A stretch of DNA of 64,000 nt from Bradyrhizobium genomosp. I (2014). GTDB taxonomy: Bacteria > Pseudomonadota > Alphaproteobacteria > Rhizobiales > Xanthobacteraceae. Each line of letters opens with the position of its first letter. Within the stretch, counting starts at the first letter, position 1. Under the pieces are notes generated by a model that saw only the letters and a list, made by a program, of their open reading frames with translations, was not told the DNA's origin and searched no databases. Made by a program: the position numbers and the translations under genes. Shown piece after piece: positions 26,806 to 34,677 of the stretch. Location of the stretch: positions 31,166 to 95,165 of the forward strand of contig NZ_AJQE01000126.1 of assembly GCF_000261685.1 (NCBI RefSeq). Direction: 5' to 3'.

Positions 26806-26824
26806 GACTTTGCAATGCAAAGTG
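26806..26824. promoter_or_regulatory. Operator-like palindrome, second site, covering the prenyltransferase start codon
   Basis: Its core ACTTTGCAATGCAAAGT (26807-26823) has perfect 8-bp arms around one central base. It lies between the GGAG at 26803-26806 and the second codon, so the ATG at 26815-26817 is inside it. Protein binding here could block transcription through the gene. As RNA it could form a hairpin that hides the start codon. Confidence 0.75.
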
Positions 26825-27555
26825 ACCTTACGTCCCGCAGCGAGAAGCTTCATGTCGGCATCATCATGGACGGCAATGGCAGATGGGCGACGCGGCGCGG
26901 CCTGTCGCGCGTGCGCGGCCACGAGGCCGGCGTCGAGACCATTCGCCGCATCGTCGAGGCCGCGCCCAAGCAGGGCATCGGCACGCTGACGCTTTACGCC
27001 TTCTCCGCCGACAATTGGCGGAGGCCGAAGACGGAGGTCGCCGCACTGATGACCTTGCTGCGCTTCTATCTCGCCCACGAGGTGCAGAGCCTGGTCAAGA
27101 ACGGCGTGCGCCTGACCGTGATCGGCCGCCGCGATCGCCTGCCCGAAGGCATCGCCACCGCGATCGATCGCGCCGAAGAGGCCACCGCCGCTGGCGGCGC
27201 ACTGCATTTGCGCATCGCCGTCGACTATTCCGCGCGCGACGCCATCCTCAACGCCGCGGCCAAAGCGGCCGCGCTGACCAGCCTCACCCGCGAGGCGTTC
27301 TCGCAGCTCGTCACCGGCGAGGCCGGTCTCCGCGACGTCGATCTCATCATCCGCACCTCCGGCGAGAAGCGGCTATCGGACTTCCTGCTCTGGGAGGGCG
27401 CCTATGCCGAGCTGCACTTCACCGAGCGGATGTGGCCCGAGTTCGACGCGGGCGATCTCACCGAGGCGCTCGCCGCGTTCCACGACCGCGAGCGCCGCTT
27501 CGGCGGCCTTCGGGCGATCGTGCCGGAGGAGGTGCCTTCGCTCTCCCGGGTGTGA
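26815..27555 (+). CDS. Isoprenyl transferase (cis-prenyltransferase, UppS-like)
   Basis: Z-type prenyltransferase that extends farnesyl diphosphate with isopentenyl diphosphate. The protein is 246 aa, normal for UppS. It has the Asp-containing HVGIIMDGNGRWATRRGL, the GHEAGVE His, YAFSADNWRRP and RTSGEKRLSDFLLWEGAYAELHF. Compared with standard UppS, ENW reads DNW, and the SNFLLWQ segment reads SDFLLWE. The start is ATG 26815 after GGAG. Alphaproteobacteria normally keep essential uppS beside frr and cdsA, so this copy beside a regulator and a membrane protein is probably a paralogue. It may make a different chain length or supply a stress or surface pathway. Confidence 0.9.
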   Translation: MQSDLTSRSEKLHVGIIMDGNGRWATRRGLSRVRGHEAGVETIRRIVEAAPKQGIGTLTLYAFSADNWRRPKTEVAALMTLLRFYLAHEVQSLVKNGVRLTVIGRRDRLPEGIATAIDRAEEATAAGGALHLRIAVDYSARDAILNAAAKAAALTSLTREAFSQLVTGEAGLRDVDLIIRTSGEKRLSDFLLWEGAYAELHFTERMWPEFDAGDLTEALAAFHDRERRFGGLRAIVPEEVPSLSRV

Positions 27556-27709
27556 CGCGCGGCGCGATGCGCGGCCTGGCGAAGAGAGGGGGCTTTCGGG
27601 ATACCGGCCTTGGAGATCGGCCGTCGGTCCACCTCGCGAGGTGCTTGTCGCGCTCGTCATACGCTCGTTGAATTGCCGCATGGCACGGATCGTGCTCTAG
27701 TCTCCGTCG

Positions 27710-28225
27710 ATGGGTCCCCAGCGACAGGAGCTCTCTGCGATGCGCGCGGTCCTGGATTATTGCACCGGCGGAACGGAGCGGCAGATCGCCGCCGGCACGC
27801 TCATTGTCAACGAGGGTGGCACCAGCGGCCATCTCTACGTGCTGATGCAAGGCAAGCTCGAAGTGCTCAAGGGCGAGATGGTGGTCGCCACCGTCACCGA
27901 GCCCGGCGCAGTGCTCGGCGAGATGTCCGTGCTGCTGGGCCAGCCGCACACCGCAACCGTGCGGGCCTGCTCCGACGCGGTCGTCTATGAGTTCGAGAAC
28001 GCAGCCTCGTTCCTCGAGAAGGAGCCGGGCGTGGCCCTGCTGATCGCGAAAATGCTGGCGCAGCGGCTCAATGTCGCCAACACCTATCTCGCCGATCTCA
28101 AGCGGCAATATGCCGGCCATGGCACGCATCTGGCCATGGTCGGCGAGGTGCTCCAGAGCATGATCAACCTGCCGCCGCTTGAGGTCTCGCCAGGCTCGGA
28201 TCGGAAATCCGATCCAAGAATGTGA
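27710..28225 (+). CDS. Cyclic nucleotide-binding domain protein
   Basis: A 171-aa protein with one cNMP-binding (CAP_ED) domain: residues ~25-125 show IAAGTLIVNEGGTSGHLYVLMQGKLEVLKG, then EPGAVLGEMSVLLGQPHTATVRACSDAVVYEFENA, including the phosphate-binding-cassette-like GEMSVL...PHTATV segment. The Arg usual in that cassette is replaced by His, so binding of cAMP or cGMP is uncertain. There is no HTH domain and no second domain, so it is not a Crp-type regulator. The 3' end overlaps the convergent phosphoesterase gene by 62 nt. A start at 27740 is also possible. Confidence 0.85.
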   Translation: MGPQRQELSAMRAVLDYCTGGTERQIAAGTLIVNEGGTSGHLYVLMQGKLEVLKGEMVVATVTEPGAVLGEMSVLLGQPHTATVRACSDAVVYEFENAASFLEKEPGVALLIAKMLAQRLNVANTYLADLKRQYAGHGTHLAMVGEVLQSMINLPPLEVSPGSDRKSDPRM

Positions 28226-28991
28226 GCCAGTCGGGCGGCGCTTCGATCGGGGCGGCGGGGCGCTTCAGCGGCGCATTGAGGTCGATCCACTGGGCTTCGC
28301 CGGCTGCAAGCCAGAACGCCTTGTCCGCGTCGAGGTCCAGCACGATACAGGTCGGCGGCCGGCCCGGTTGCAGGCCGGTGTTGAAGACCCAGGTCCGGCC
28401 TAGCCGGTCGAACCACGAGCCGCCGGTGATGAACGGCGACTGATGCACATGGCCCGAGATCACCATCGACGGCTGGTATTGCACGATCCATTGCACCAGC
28501 TCGACGTCGCCGAAGAAGCGCTTGCCGCCCCAGCTAGTCGGTGAATCCGCCGGCGGCGCGTGGTGTGCCCAGATCCATCGTCGCGGCCGGCTGGCCGCGG
28601 CATCGTGCAACTGGTCGACGATGCGCTGCTTTACCAGCGGCCCATCCCACCACGGGCATACCGTGAACATCGTGTCGCCGATGCCGAGGCTGTCGCCGTC
28701 GCAGGCGATGCCCAGCTCGCGCACCTCCGAAATCCAGCGCGCGATCTTCTCACCTTCGGCGTCGCGCTCGTCGAGGTCGTGATTGCCGGAGCAGAGGATC
28801 ACGCGGGTCTGCGCGGCAAGCAGCGCGAGGTATTTCTTCACCACAACGATCTGGGCGCGGAAGTCAACGACCGAGCCGATGTCGAGCGCATCGCCGGCGA
28901 AGATCACGAGGTCGAACTGCGGCGCCGCGCTGACCAGCCAGTCGAGCTGGGGCAGCGAATAGTGCAGGTCGGCCACGACCAGGCAGCGCAT
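28164..28991 (-). CDS. Calcineurin-like metallophosphoesterase
   Basis: A 275-aa two-metal phosphoesterase. The motifs in order are VADLHYS (residues 6-12, Asp/His), FAGDALD near 36, GNHDLDE near 71, the His of WAHHAPP near 148, and GHVHQSP near 190. The substrate could be nucleotides, phosphodiesters or proteins and is not readable. I use ATG 28989-28991 (MRCLVVADLHYS). The C-terminus overlaps the convergent cNMP-binding gene by 62 nt. It is divergent from the Tag-like glycosylase. Confidence 0.9.
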   Translation of the reverse strand: MRCLVVADLHYSLPQLDWLVSAAPQFDLVIFAGDALDIGSVVDFRAQIVVVKKYLALLAAQTRVILCSGNHDLDERDAEGEKIARWISEVRELGIACDGDSLGIGDTMFTVCPWWDGPLVKQRIVDQLHDAAASRPRRWIWAHHAPPADSPTSWGGKRFFGDVELVQWIVQYQPSMVISGHVHQSPFITGGSWFDRLGRTWVFNTGLQPGRPPTCIVLDLDADKAFWLAAGEAQWIDLNAPLKRPAAPIEAPPDWLTFLDRISDPSLARPQAAAG

Positions 28992-29148
28992 CGAAAATCC
29001 GTCGGCGAGAGCTTGAAAATGTCTGGGAATTCCAGGCCTCATGAAGCAAGAAGCGGACCAGCATGGCCGCTCCTGCGCGTCAGCGTCGCGGGGCTGGACC
29101 GGTTCATTGAATTCTGATGTCGTGGGCATCCTCAATGCGGATGCCCGT

Positions 29149-29835
29149 ATGACCCCCTTCAAGACCATTCGCGCCCGCGCCGAGAAACGCAAGGGCGGGC
29201 CCAAGGCGCTGGAGAAACTGATGCCGGCAAAGCCGGACCTCAAGCGGCTGGCCAGGCTCGGCGACGACCGCATCCTCGCCGAGATGACCAGGCGGGTGTT
29301 CTGCGCCGGCTTCGCCTGGAGCGTGATCGATTCGAAATGGGACGGTTTCGAGCACGCCTTCCTGCATTTCCAGCCCGCCAAGCTCATGTTCCAGCCAGAA
29401 GACTATTGGGAGGGCCTGCTGCGCGACGCGCGCATCGTGCGCAATGGCGCCAAGATCATGTCGGTGCGCGACAACGCCGCCTTCGTGCAGGAGATCGCGA
29501 AGGAGCACGGCAGCTTCGGCAAGTTTCTGGCGAAGTGGCCCTCGTCCGAAGAGATCGGCCTGCTCGATCTCCTCAACAAGCGCGGCAGCCGGTTGGGAGG
29601 CAACACCGGCCAGATGCTGCTGCGCTTCGTCGGCTGGGACGGTTTCGTGACGTCCAGGGACGTGGTCGCTTGCCTGCGCGATGCAGGTCTCGACGTTGCC
29701 GAGGAGGTCAAATCGAAGGGCGATCTCGCCAAGGTGCAGGCGCAGTTCAACGCCTGGGCCGAGGAGACCGGTCTGCCCTACACCTGTCTGTCGCGCATCT
29801 GCGCGCTGTCTGTCGGCGAGAACCGCAGCGAGTAG
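29149..29835 (+). CDS. DNA-3-methyladenine glycosylase I family protein (Tag-like)
   Basis: A 228-aa protein of the COG2818-type glycosylase family (HhH-GPD fold), which removes alkylated bases. It shows the FCAGFAWSVIDSKWDGFEHAFLHF region near residue 52, YWEGLLRDARIVRNGAKIMSVRDNAAFV near 88, and GGNTGQMLLRFVGWDGFVTSRDVV near 148, all typical of Tag-like members. The zinc-binding Cys/His set of E. coli Tag is not obvious, so it belongs to a divergent group. The start is ATG 29149. It is followed closely by a DUF1330 gene in the same direction. Confidence 0.83.
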   Translation: MTPFKTIRARAEKRKGGPKALEKLMPAKPDLKRLARLGDDRILAEMTRRVFCAGFAWSVIDSKWDGFEHAFLHFQPAKLMFQPEDYWEGLLRDARIVRNGAKIMSVRDNAAFVQEIAKEHGSFGKFLAKWPSSEEIGLLDLLNKRGSRLGGNTGQMLLRFVGWDGFVTSRDVVACLRDAGLDVAEEVKSKGDLAKVQAQFNAWAEETGLPYTCLSRICALSVGENRSE

Positions 29836-29861
29836 CACTCACAACAACCTGGAGAAGAGCA

Positions 29862-30155
29862 ATGGCGAAAGCCTATTGGGTTGCGACCTATCGTGCGATC
29901 AAGAACCCCGATGCGATGACCGCCTATGCCAACGTATCGCGCCAGGCGATCGAAGCGGCGGGTGGCCGCGTGATCGCGCGCGGGTTGCCCGCGGCCGTCT
30001 TCGAACTCGGCCAGATGGAGCGCGTCGTCCTCATCGAGTTTGACAGCGTCGCGAGCGCCAAGGCGGCGTATGAGAGTCCAGCCTACAAGGTCGCGCACGA
30101 CCTGCTTGGTGATGGCGCGGATCGCGATATCCGGATCGTCGAGGCTGTCGAGTAG
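29862..30155 (+). CDS. DUF1330 domain-containing protein
   Basis: A 97-aa dimeric alpha/beta-barrel-type protein. The family pattern is complete: KAYWVATYRAIKNPDAMTAYANVSRQAIEAAGGRVIARG, then VVLIEFDSVASAKAAYESPAYKVA and the terminal DIRIVEAVE. Biochemical function is unknown. The ATG at 29862 follows GGAGAAG. It lies 26 bp after the glycosylase and may be co-transcribed with it. Confidence 0.9.
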   Translation: MAKAYWVATYRAIKNPDAMTAYANVSRQAIEAAGGRVIARGLPAAVFELGQMERVVLIEFDSVASAKAAYESPAYKVAHDLLGDGADRDIRIVEAVE

Positions 30156-30358
30156 CGCGCGGAACAGCGAGATCGTGTGCATCGTGTGGCGATCTCGTGC
30201 CGCGAGCGCGGCAGGTGCCGTGCGCGATCACGAATTGCATTTTGCAGGAACATTTGTCCGCAGTGCCTGTTCGGGACCTTGAGCCAGGCCGACAAGGGCG
30301 CGAGGAACGCATGCTTCCGCCTGGGTCAATGAAACCGGAGCCAGAAACGGAGCAGCTC

Positions 30359-30652
30359 ATGAAGCTCACATCCGAACAGGTGAAGCAGACCGTCAACCAA
30401 CTCGGCGCTCAGGTGCTGCCCGACGAACATCCCGCCATGCCGCAGCTCAACAGCATGTTCGGCGAGCATACCTTCTTCGTCGACGAGATGGGTCTCAAGG
30501 TCCTCGAGCCCACGGGATCGCCTGGCGCCGAGCGCCAGAGCGGCGAGGTCGTCAGCCTCGCCGATTGGGGCGATTCCGACCTGACGCGCCTGATGGCGCA
30601 TGAGCCCGAACCGACCGGGGTGATCGTGGTGTTCGAGCTTATGAAGCATTGA
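30359..30652 (+). CDS. Small protein of unknown function
   Basis: A 97-aa acidic protein, MKLTSEQVKQTVNQLGAQVLPDEHPAMPQLNSMFGEHTFFVDEMGLKVLEP onward. I recognise no named domain. The ATG at 30359 is preceded by CGGAGC at a good distance. In-frame starts at 30311 and 30329 are less convincing. The even mix of charged and hydrophobic residues and the in-frame codon use support a real cytoplasmic protein. Confidence 0.75.
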   Translation: MKLTSEQVKQTVNQLGAQVLPDEHPAMPQLNSMFGEHTFFVDEMGLKVLEPTGSPGAERQSGEVVSLADWGDSDLTRLMAHEPEPTGVIVVFELMKH

Positions 30653-30771
30653 GCGCCCCCCGAGCGGATCGATTTTCATCGGTGGCGGGTCTGAAAATCC
30701 GTCACCGTCAGGCACGCCCGGCGAGCGTCCTGTTCTCGGCCTCCGAGGCGGCTCCAACATGGCCGCCGGGA

Positions 30772-32184
30772 TCAGGCCTGGAGCGGGATCTCGATGGCGA
30801 TCCGAGTCCCCGGACCCGTCGTGCTCTCGAGCCGCAGCCGCCCGTTCAGAGATGAGGCCACCAGGTTAAAGGCGATGTGCAGCCCCAGGCCGGCATTGCC
30901 GCTCTTCCGACTCGTCGTGACGAACGGATCGAAGACATGCGCCTGCAATTCGTCGGGGATCCCGACGCCTTCATCAGCACAGACGAGGCGGACTGATGCC
31001 GGATCCGGTTGGCTGACCGTGATGACAAACCGGCCGCCTCGTTTGTCGGGGTAAGCGTGCCCCGCCGTATTGAGAGCGAGATTGCTGATCACCTGAGCAA
31101 GCGCTCCGGGGTAGCTGTCGAGCTTGATTCCCGCCGGGCATCGGACCTCGACCGTCAGGCCATGATGCGACAGCAATGGCCCGAGCTTGGACATCAACTC
31201 CGACAGCCAATCCTCGAGCTCGAAGGTCCGCCGGTCCTCGTCGGCTTGATGGACGGCGACCTGCCTGAAGCTGTGCACCATCTCGGATGCGCGGTGCAGA
31301 TTGTCGAAGGTCAGATTGAGCCCCTGCTTGAGCCTGTCGATGCCCTTGGTCAGATCGGAGCGCCGGACCGAGGCTCCGCCCAATGCATCAGCCATTGTCT
31401 GCAGATCGGTCTGCATGGCGGTCGAGGTCGTCAAGGCGATGCCGAGCGGGGTGCTGACCTCGTGCGCGACACCAGCCACCAATTGGCCGAGCGAGGCGAG
31501 CTTTTCCGCCTGCACGAGTTGCTCCTGGGTCGCGCGCAGATCGCGCAGCGATTTCTCCGAGCGTTCCTTTTCCCGTTGCAGCGCCTCCGACGTCCGGAAT
31601 TGCTTTCGCGCCCGATATTCGCGCGCGGCCACGGCGTAAAGCGACAAGGCGTAGGCGTTGCCGACGAGAGAATGGTTGATGAATCTGAGGCCCGTCGGCA
31701 GCGCCGGCGCGAACGTCTCGGCGACGATCAGCGCCACCCACGACAGCAGGCAGAAAATCGCCAGCGAACCGATCCGCAACGGCAGCATGGTCGAGACGAA
31801 CAGGATGATCATCATCATGCCTGGCGCGGCAAAGGTGAAGCCGGATGGCAGGACGAGATAGATGCTGGGCAGGATACAACCGGGAATGACGCAATAGGCG
31901 AGGAAAATCGTCTCTGCCCATGGCTTCATCCAGCGCCGTGACAGCAGCGCGGTCAGCGGGAGCAGGATAAAGACGGCCGTGCCACCACGGATTGCGAGCG
32001 TGGTCGGCACGACTTCAGGGTAGAGCACCCAATCCCACAGCGTGTAGCCGGCATAGGTGGCGGCGCCGAGCAGCATCGCGATCTGCGTCCATCCGAGACT
32101 GCCCCGGACATATTGGTCGACGAATCGCCGCTCCTCGATGCGGTCTTCGAAGCGCAGTCCGAGGCGTATCAATAAGGCAAGCAT
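30772..32184 (-). CDS. Membrane sensor histidine kinase
   Basis: A 470-aa kinase. The N-terminal third has about six hydrophobic segments (residues ~30-190) and looks like a sensory membrane module without a named domain. A coiled-coil-like stretch (RKQFRTSEALQREKERSEKSLRDLRATQEQLVQAEK) follows. The phospho-acceptor His is in LASLGQLVAGVAHEVSTPLG near 243. The ATPase domain has a N-box-like NLALNTAGHAYPDK near 372, GVGIPDEL near 412 and GNAGLGLHIAFNLV near 434. No response regulator is adjacent. It is convergent with the small acidic protein. Confidence 0.9.
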   Translation of the reverse strand: MLALLIRLGLRFEDRIEERRFVDQYVRGSLGWTQIAMLLGAATYAGYTLWDWVLYPEVVPTTLAIRGGTAVFILLPLTALLSRRWMKPWAETIFLAYCVIPGCILPSIYLVLPSGFTFAAPGMMMIILFVSTMLPLRIGSLAIFCLLSWVALIVAETFAPALPTGLRFINHSLVGNAYALSLYAVAAREYRARKQFRTSEALQREKERSEKSLRDLRATQEQLVQAEKLASLGQLVAGVAHEVSTPLGIALTTSTAMQTDLQTMADALGGASVRRSDLTKGIDRLKQGLNLTFDNLHRASEMVHSFRQVAVHQADEDRRTFELEDWLSELMSKLGPLLSHHGLTVEVRCPAGIKLDSYPGALAQVISNLALNTAGHAYPDKRGGRFVITVSQPDPASVRLVCADEGVGIPDELQAHVFDPFVTTSRKSGNAGLGLHIAFNLVASSLNGRLRLESTTGPGTRIAIEIPLQA

Positions 32185-32281
32185 TCCAATTCAATCGCGA
32201 AAAAGGCGTGTTTTGACGTCTCTACGACAGGTTTGGAGCCGCGTCGCGGACAAAGATGTCGCGTTCGCCCGGCGGTCCCGA

Positions 32282-33382
32282 TCAAATACCCAGCGTCAGC
32301 TGCGGCTCCGCATCGTCCCCGACCTGCAGCGAAGACAGCGAGACGCCCAGCAGCCTGACCCGCTTGGGCAGCGGCATCTCGGCTTCAAGCAGGCCGCAGG
32401 CCAGCCGCTCCAGATCGTCCCGGCCCGCAACTGCTGCTGCGGCGGACTTGCTGCGCGTGATGATCTCGAAATCGGCGAACTTGATCTTCAGGGTCACGGT
32501 GCGGCCCCGGTTGCCGGTCGCCTCGCAATGGCGCCAAACCTTGTCGACGAGGGGCCTGAGTTCGGCGGCCAGCACGTCGAATGCGTCGAGGTCGATCGAG
32601 AATGTGTTCTCCGCGCCGATCGACTTGCGGATCCGGTTGGCCCGCACCGGCCGCTCGTCGACGCCACGTGAGATCCAGTAGTAATAGGCGCCGGACCTGC
32701 CGAAATTCGCATTCAGGAACTCCAGCGTCTGGTTGCGGATGTCGCGGCCGGTGAACAGGCCGAGCGCGTTCATCTTCGCAGCTGTTGCCGGGCCTACCCC
32801 GTGGAACTTGCCGACCGGCAGCGCCTCGACGAAAGCCGGCCCCATCTCCGGCGAGATCACGAATTGACCATTGGGCTTGCGATGATCGGAAGCGAGCTTG
32901 GCCAGAAACTTGTTGTACGAGATCCCCGCCGAAGCGTTGAGGCCGGTCTCGGCCTTGATCTTCTCGCGGATCCGCAGCGCGATGTCCCGCGCCAGCGGGA
33001 TGCCCTGCAGGTTTTCCGTCACATCGAGATAGGCCTCGTCGAGCGACAATGGCTCGATGATGGGCGTGTGCTCGGCAAAGATGTCGCGGATCTGCCTGGA
33101 GATCGCCTTGTAGACCTCGAAGCGCGGCTTGATGAAGACGAGATCGGGACATTGCCGCTTCGCTGTCACCGACGGCATGGCCGAGCGGACGCCGAACTTG
33201 CGCGCCTCGTAGCTCGCGGCTGCGACGACGCCGCGTTCCGCGGAGCCTCCGACGGCAACCGGCTTGCCGCGCAGCTCCGGATTGTCGCGCTGTTCCACCG
33301 ACGCATAGAAGGCATCCATGTCGATATGGATGATCTTGCGCACCGGCGAGGCGTCGCCGGTCATCGTGTCGGGTTCGCTCAT
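32282..33382 (-). CDS. dinB: DNA polymerase IV (Y family)
   Basis: Error-prone translesion polymerase, 366 aa. The catalytic acidic motifs are IIHIDMDAFYASVEQRDNPEL near residue 16 and EPLSLDEAYLDVT near 111. The steric region AASYEARKFGVRSAMPS and the HhH-like GVGPATAAKMNALGL near 190 are typical, as is the little-finger region SIGAENTFSIDL. The C-terminal EPQLTLGI resembles a beta-clamp-binding motif. I start at ATG 33380-33382. A longer start eight codons upstream is possible. It is divergent from tspO with only 44 bp between them. Confidence 0.96.
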   Translation of the reverse strand: MSEPDTMTGDASPVRKIIHIDMDAFYASVEQRDNPELRGKPVAVGGSAERGVVAAASYEARKFGVRSAMPSVTAKRQCPDLVFIKPRFEVYKAISRQIRDIFAEHTPIIEPLSLDEAYLDVTENLQGIPLARDIALRIREKIKAETGLNASAGISYNKFLAKLASDHRKPNGQFVISPEMGPAFVEALPVGKFHGVGPATAAKMNALGLFTGRDIRNQTLEFLNANFGRSGAYYYWISRGVDERPVRANRIRKSIGAENTFSIDLDAFDVLAAELRPLVDKVWRHCEATGNRGRTVTLKIKFADFEIITRSKSAAAAVAGRDDLERLACGLLEAEMPLPKRVRLLGVSLSSLQVGDDAEPQLTLGI

Positions 33383-33426
33383 GGAAAGAATGATACAATC
33401 GGGCAAGAAGAAGCGCGAGGTGATGG

Positions 33427-33870
33427 ATGCTTCAGTTGTTGGTCTTCGTGGTCGCCGTGGTCGGCATCGGCTGGCTGATCGGCGCGACCAATCTGCCCGG
33501 AGAGTGGTATGCGCGCCTGGCCAAGCCGGATTTCGTGCCGCCGAACTGGGCGTTTCCGGTGGCCTGGACCATCCTTTACATCATGATCGCCGTGGCGGGT
33601 TGGCGGACCTATCGTCGTGCCCCGTGGGGAAAAGCGATGCTGGTCTGGGCCGCGCAACTCGCCCTTAATTTCGTGTGGTCTCCGGTCATGTTCACGATGC
33701 ACCAGATCGGAGCCGCGCTCGTCATCCTCGTCTGCCTGTTCGTCGCGATAGTGACTTACATCAGCCTCGAGATATCACGAGACAGGTTGGCGGCCGCCTT
33801 GTTCGTGCCCTACGCGGCCTGGGTCGCATTTGCCGGCGTGCTCAATGCGGCGATCTGGCGTCTGAATTGA
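33427..33870 (+). CDS. tspO: TspO/MBR family membrane protein
   Basis: A 147-aa, five-helix outer-membrane or membrane protein that binds porphyrins and related molecules. Signature segments are KPDFVPPNWAFPVAWTILYIMIAVAGW near residue 32, AAQLALNFVWSPVMF near 76 and VPYAAWVAFAGVLNAAIWRLN at the C-terminus. Trp and aromatic residues are abundant, as usual. ATG 33427 follows GCGAGG. In photosynthetic bacteria TspO modulates pigment genes. Here no photosynthesis genes are adjacent. Confidence 0.95.
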   Translation: MLQLLVFVVAVVGIGWLIGATNLPGEWYARLAKPDFVPPNWAFPVAWTILYIMIAVAGWRTYRRAPWGKAMLVWAAQLALNFVWSPVMFTMHQIGAALVILVCLFVAIVTYISLEISRDRLAAALFVPYAAWVAFAGVLNAAIWRLN

Positions 33871-33965
33871 GACGATCATTCTCAATCAATCTCGAACAGC
33901 AATCCCAGGCTTGTGAGTGGCAAGCATGAGCACGCGATCTAATATCAGTCCGCGGAGGACAGCCC

Positions 33966-34175
33966 ATGCAATACAGCTCCGATCTCATTCAGACGATGCG
34001 TCAGGCCCTGGAAACCGTGATGGCGAGCGTGCCGGCCCAGCAATCGGTCTTCGGTCTGAAAGCGGCCGTGGCCGAATGCATCCTCAACGCCGCCGCACAC
34101 GGCCAGACGTCGTATGACGGACTGGTGACGGCCGCCTCTGATCAGATTCAGGCGATTATTTCGATGCTGACATAG
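33966..34175 (+). CDS. Small protein of unknown function (69 aa)
   Basis: A 69-aa protein, [69 protein letters not shown]. It is mostly helical and amphipathic, without a signal peptide. The GGAGGACAGCCC leader 7 nt upstream of the ATG supplies a strong ribosome-binding site. I do not recognise a family. The gene lies between tspO and the tRNA-Arg gene. Confidence 0.65.
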   Translation: MQYSSDLIQTMRQALETVMASVPAQQSVFGLKAAVAECILNAAAHGQTSYDGLVTAASDQIQAIISMLT

Positions 34176-34202
34176 GCCCCGGCGTGGGAGAGGCTCAAAA
34201 GC

Positions 34203-34279
34203 TGGCGCACCCGACACGATTCGAACGTGTGACCTTTGCCTTCGGAGGGCAACGCTCTATCCAGCTGAGCTACGGGTGC
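34203..34279 (-). tRNA. tRNA-Arg (anticodon CCG), CCA encoded
   Basis: Read on the minus strand, a complete cloverleaf. The acceptor stem is GCACCCG / CGGGTGC. The D-arm contains AGCTCAGCTGGATAGAGC. The anticodon stem-loop is TTGCC-CTCCGAA-GGCAA with anticodon CCG, which reads CGG. The T-arm contains ACACGTTCGAATCGTGT. The discriminator base G is followed by an encoded CCA. A stretch of repeated or foreign-looking sequence is not seen next to it, so there is no sign of current use as an integration site. Confidence 0.96.
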
Positions 34280-34677
34280 AGTCGGGTCCATTTAGCCGAT
34301 TGGCGAGGGGCGGGCAACCGGTTCTCGCCGCATGGCGCTCGAGCCGCTTCGCGCCGGAAACAGGCCGGAACCGCCGCGGCTTCCCGGCCGAGGGCGGCGA
34401 AATCGGCAAGCCCCCGTTCGGCGCAGACGACGCGGTTGCGGCCGAGCCGTCTGGCCAAATGGAGCGCCGCGTCGACGGCGCGAGCAGCCGGGCCGCCATC
34501 GGCACCGCTGGGAATGCGGCCGGCGCAGGCGGCGCTCGCTTGCAGGCCCTGCTCCGGATCACGACACGGCGCTTTCGGGTCGATCACGAAGGGTCGGCAC
34601 CACCGGATGCTGAAGCAGCCCGCCGCATAGGAGTCCGCGACGTCGACGGCTTTGGCCGGAGCTGCCTGGCTTCGCCG
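34270..34677 (-). pseudogene. Possible remnant of a GGDEF-domain protein
   Basis: Immediately after the stop codon of the GGDEF-EAL gene, in the same frame, about 136 codons stay open down to 34270. Within it [25 protein letters not shown] closely resembles the end of a GGDEF domain (usually ADAALYRAKRxGRNRVV). No GGDEF core, start codon with a good ribosome-binding site or complete domain is present. It is probably a decayed end of another cyclase gene, but long open frames are common in this GC-rich DNA. This region otherwise contains no gene between the tRNA and the GGDEF-EAL gene. Confidence 0.3.

Noticed and set aside
34203..34279. tRNA-Arg as an integration site of a mobile element
   Set aside because: No direct repeat of the tRNA 3' end, integrase or phage-type gene is seen within the window.
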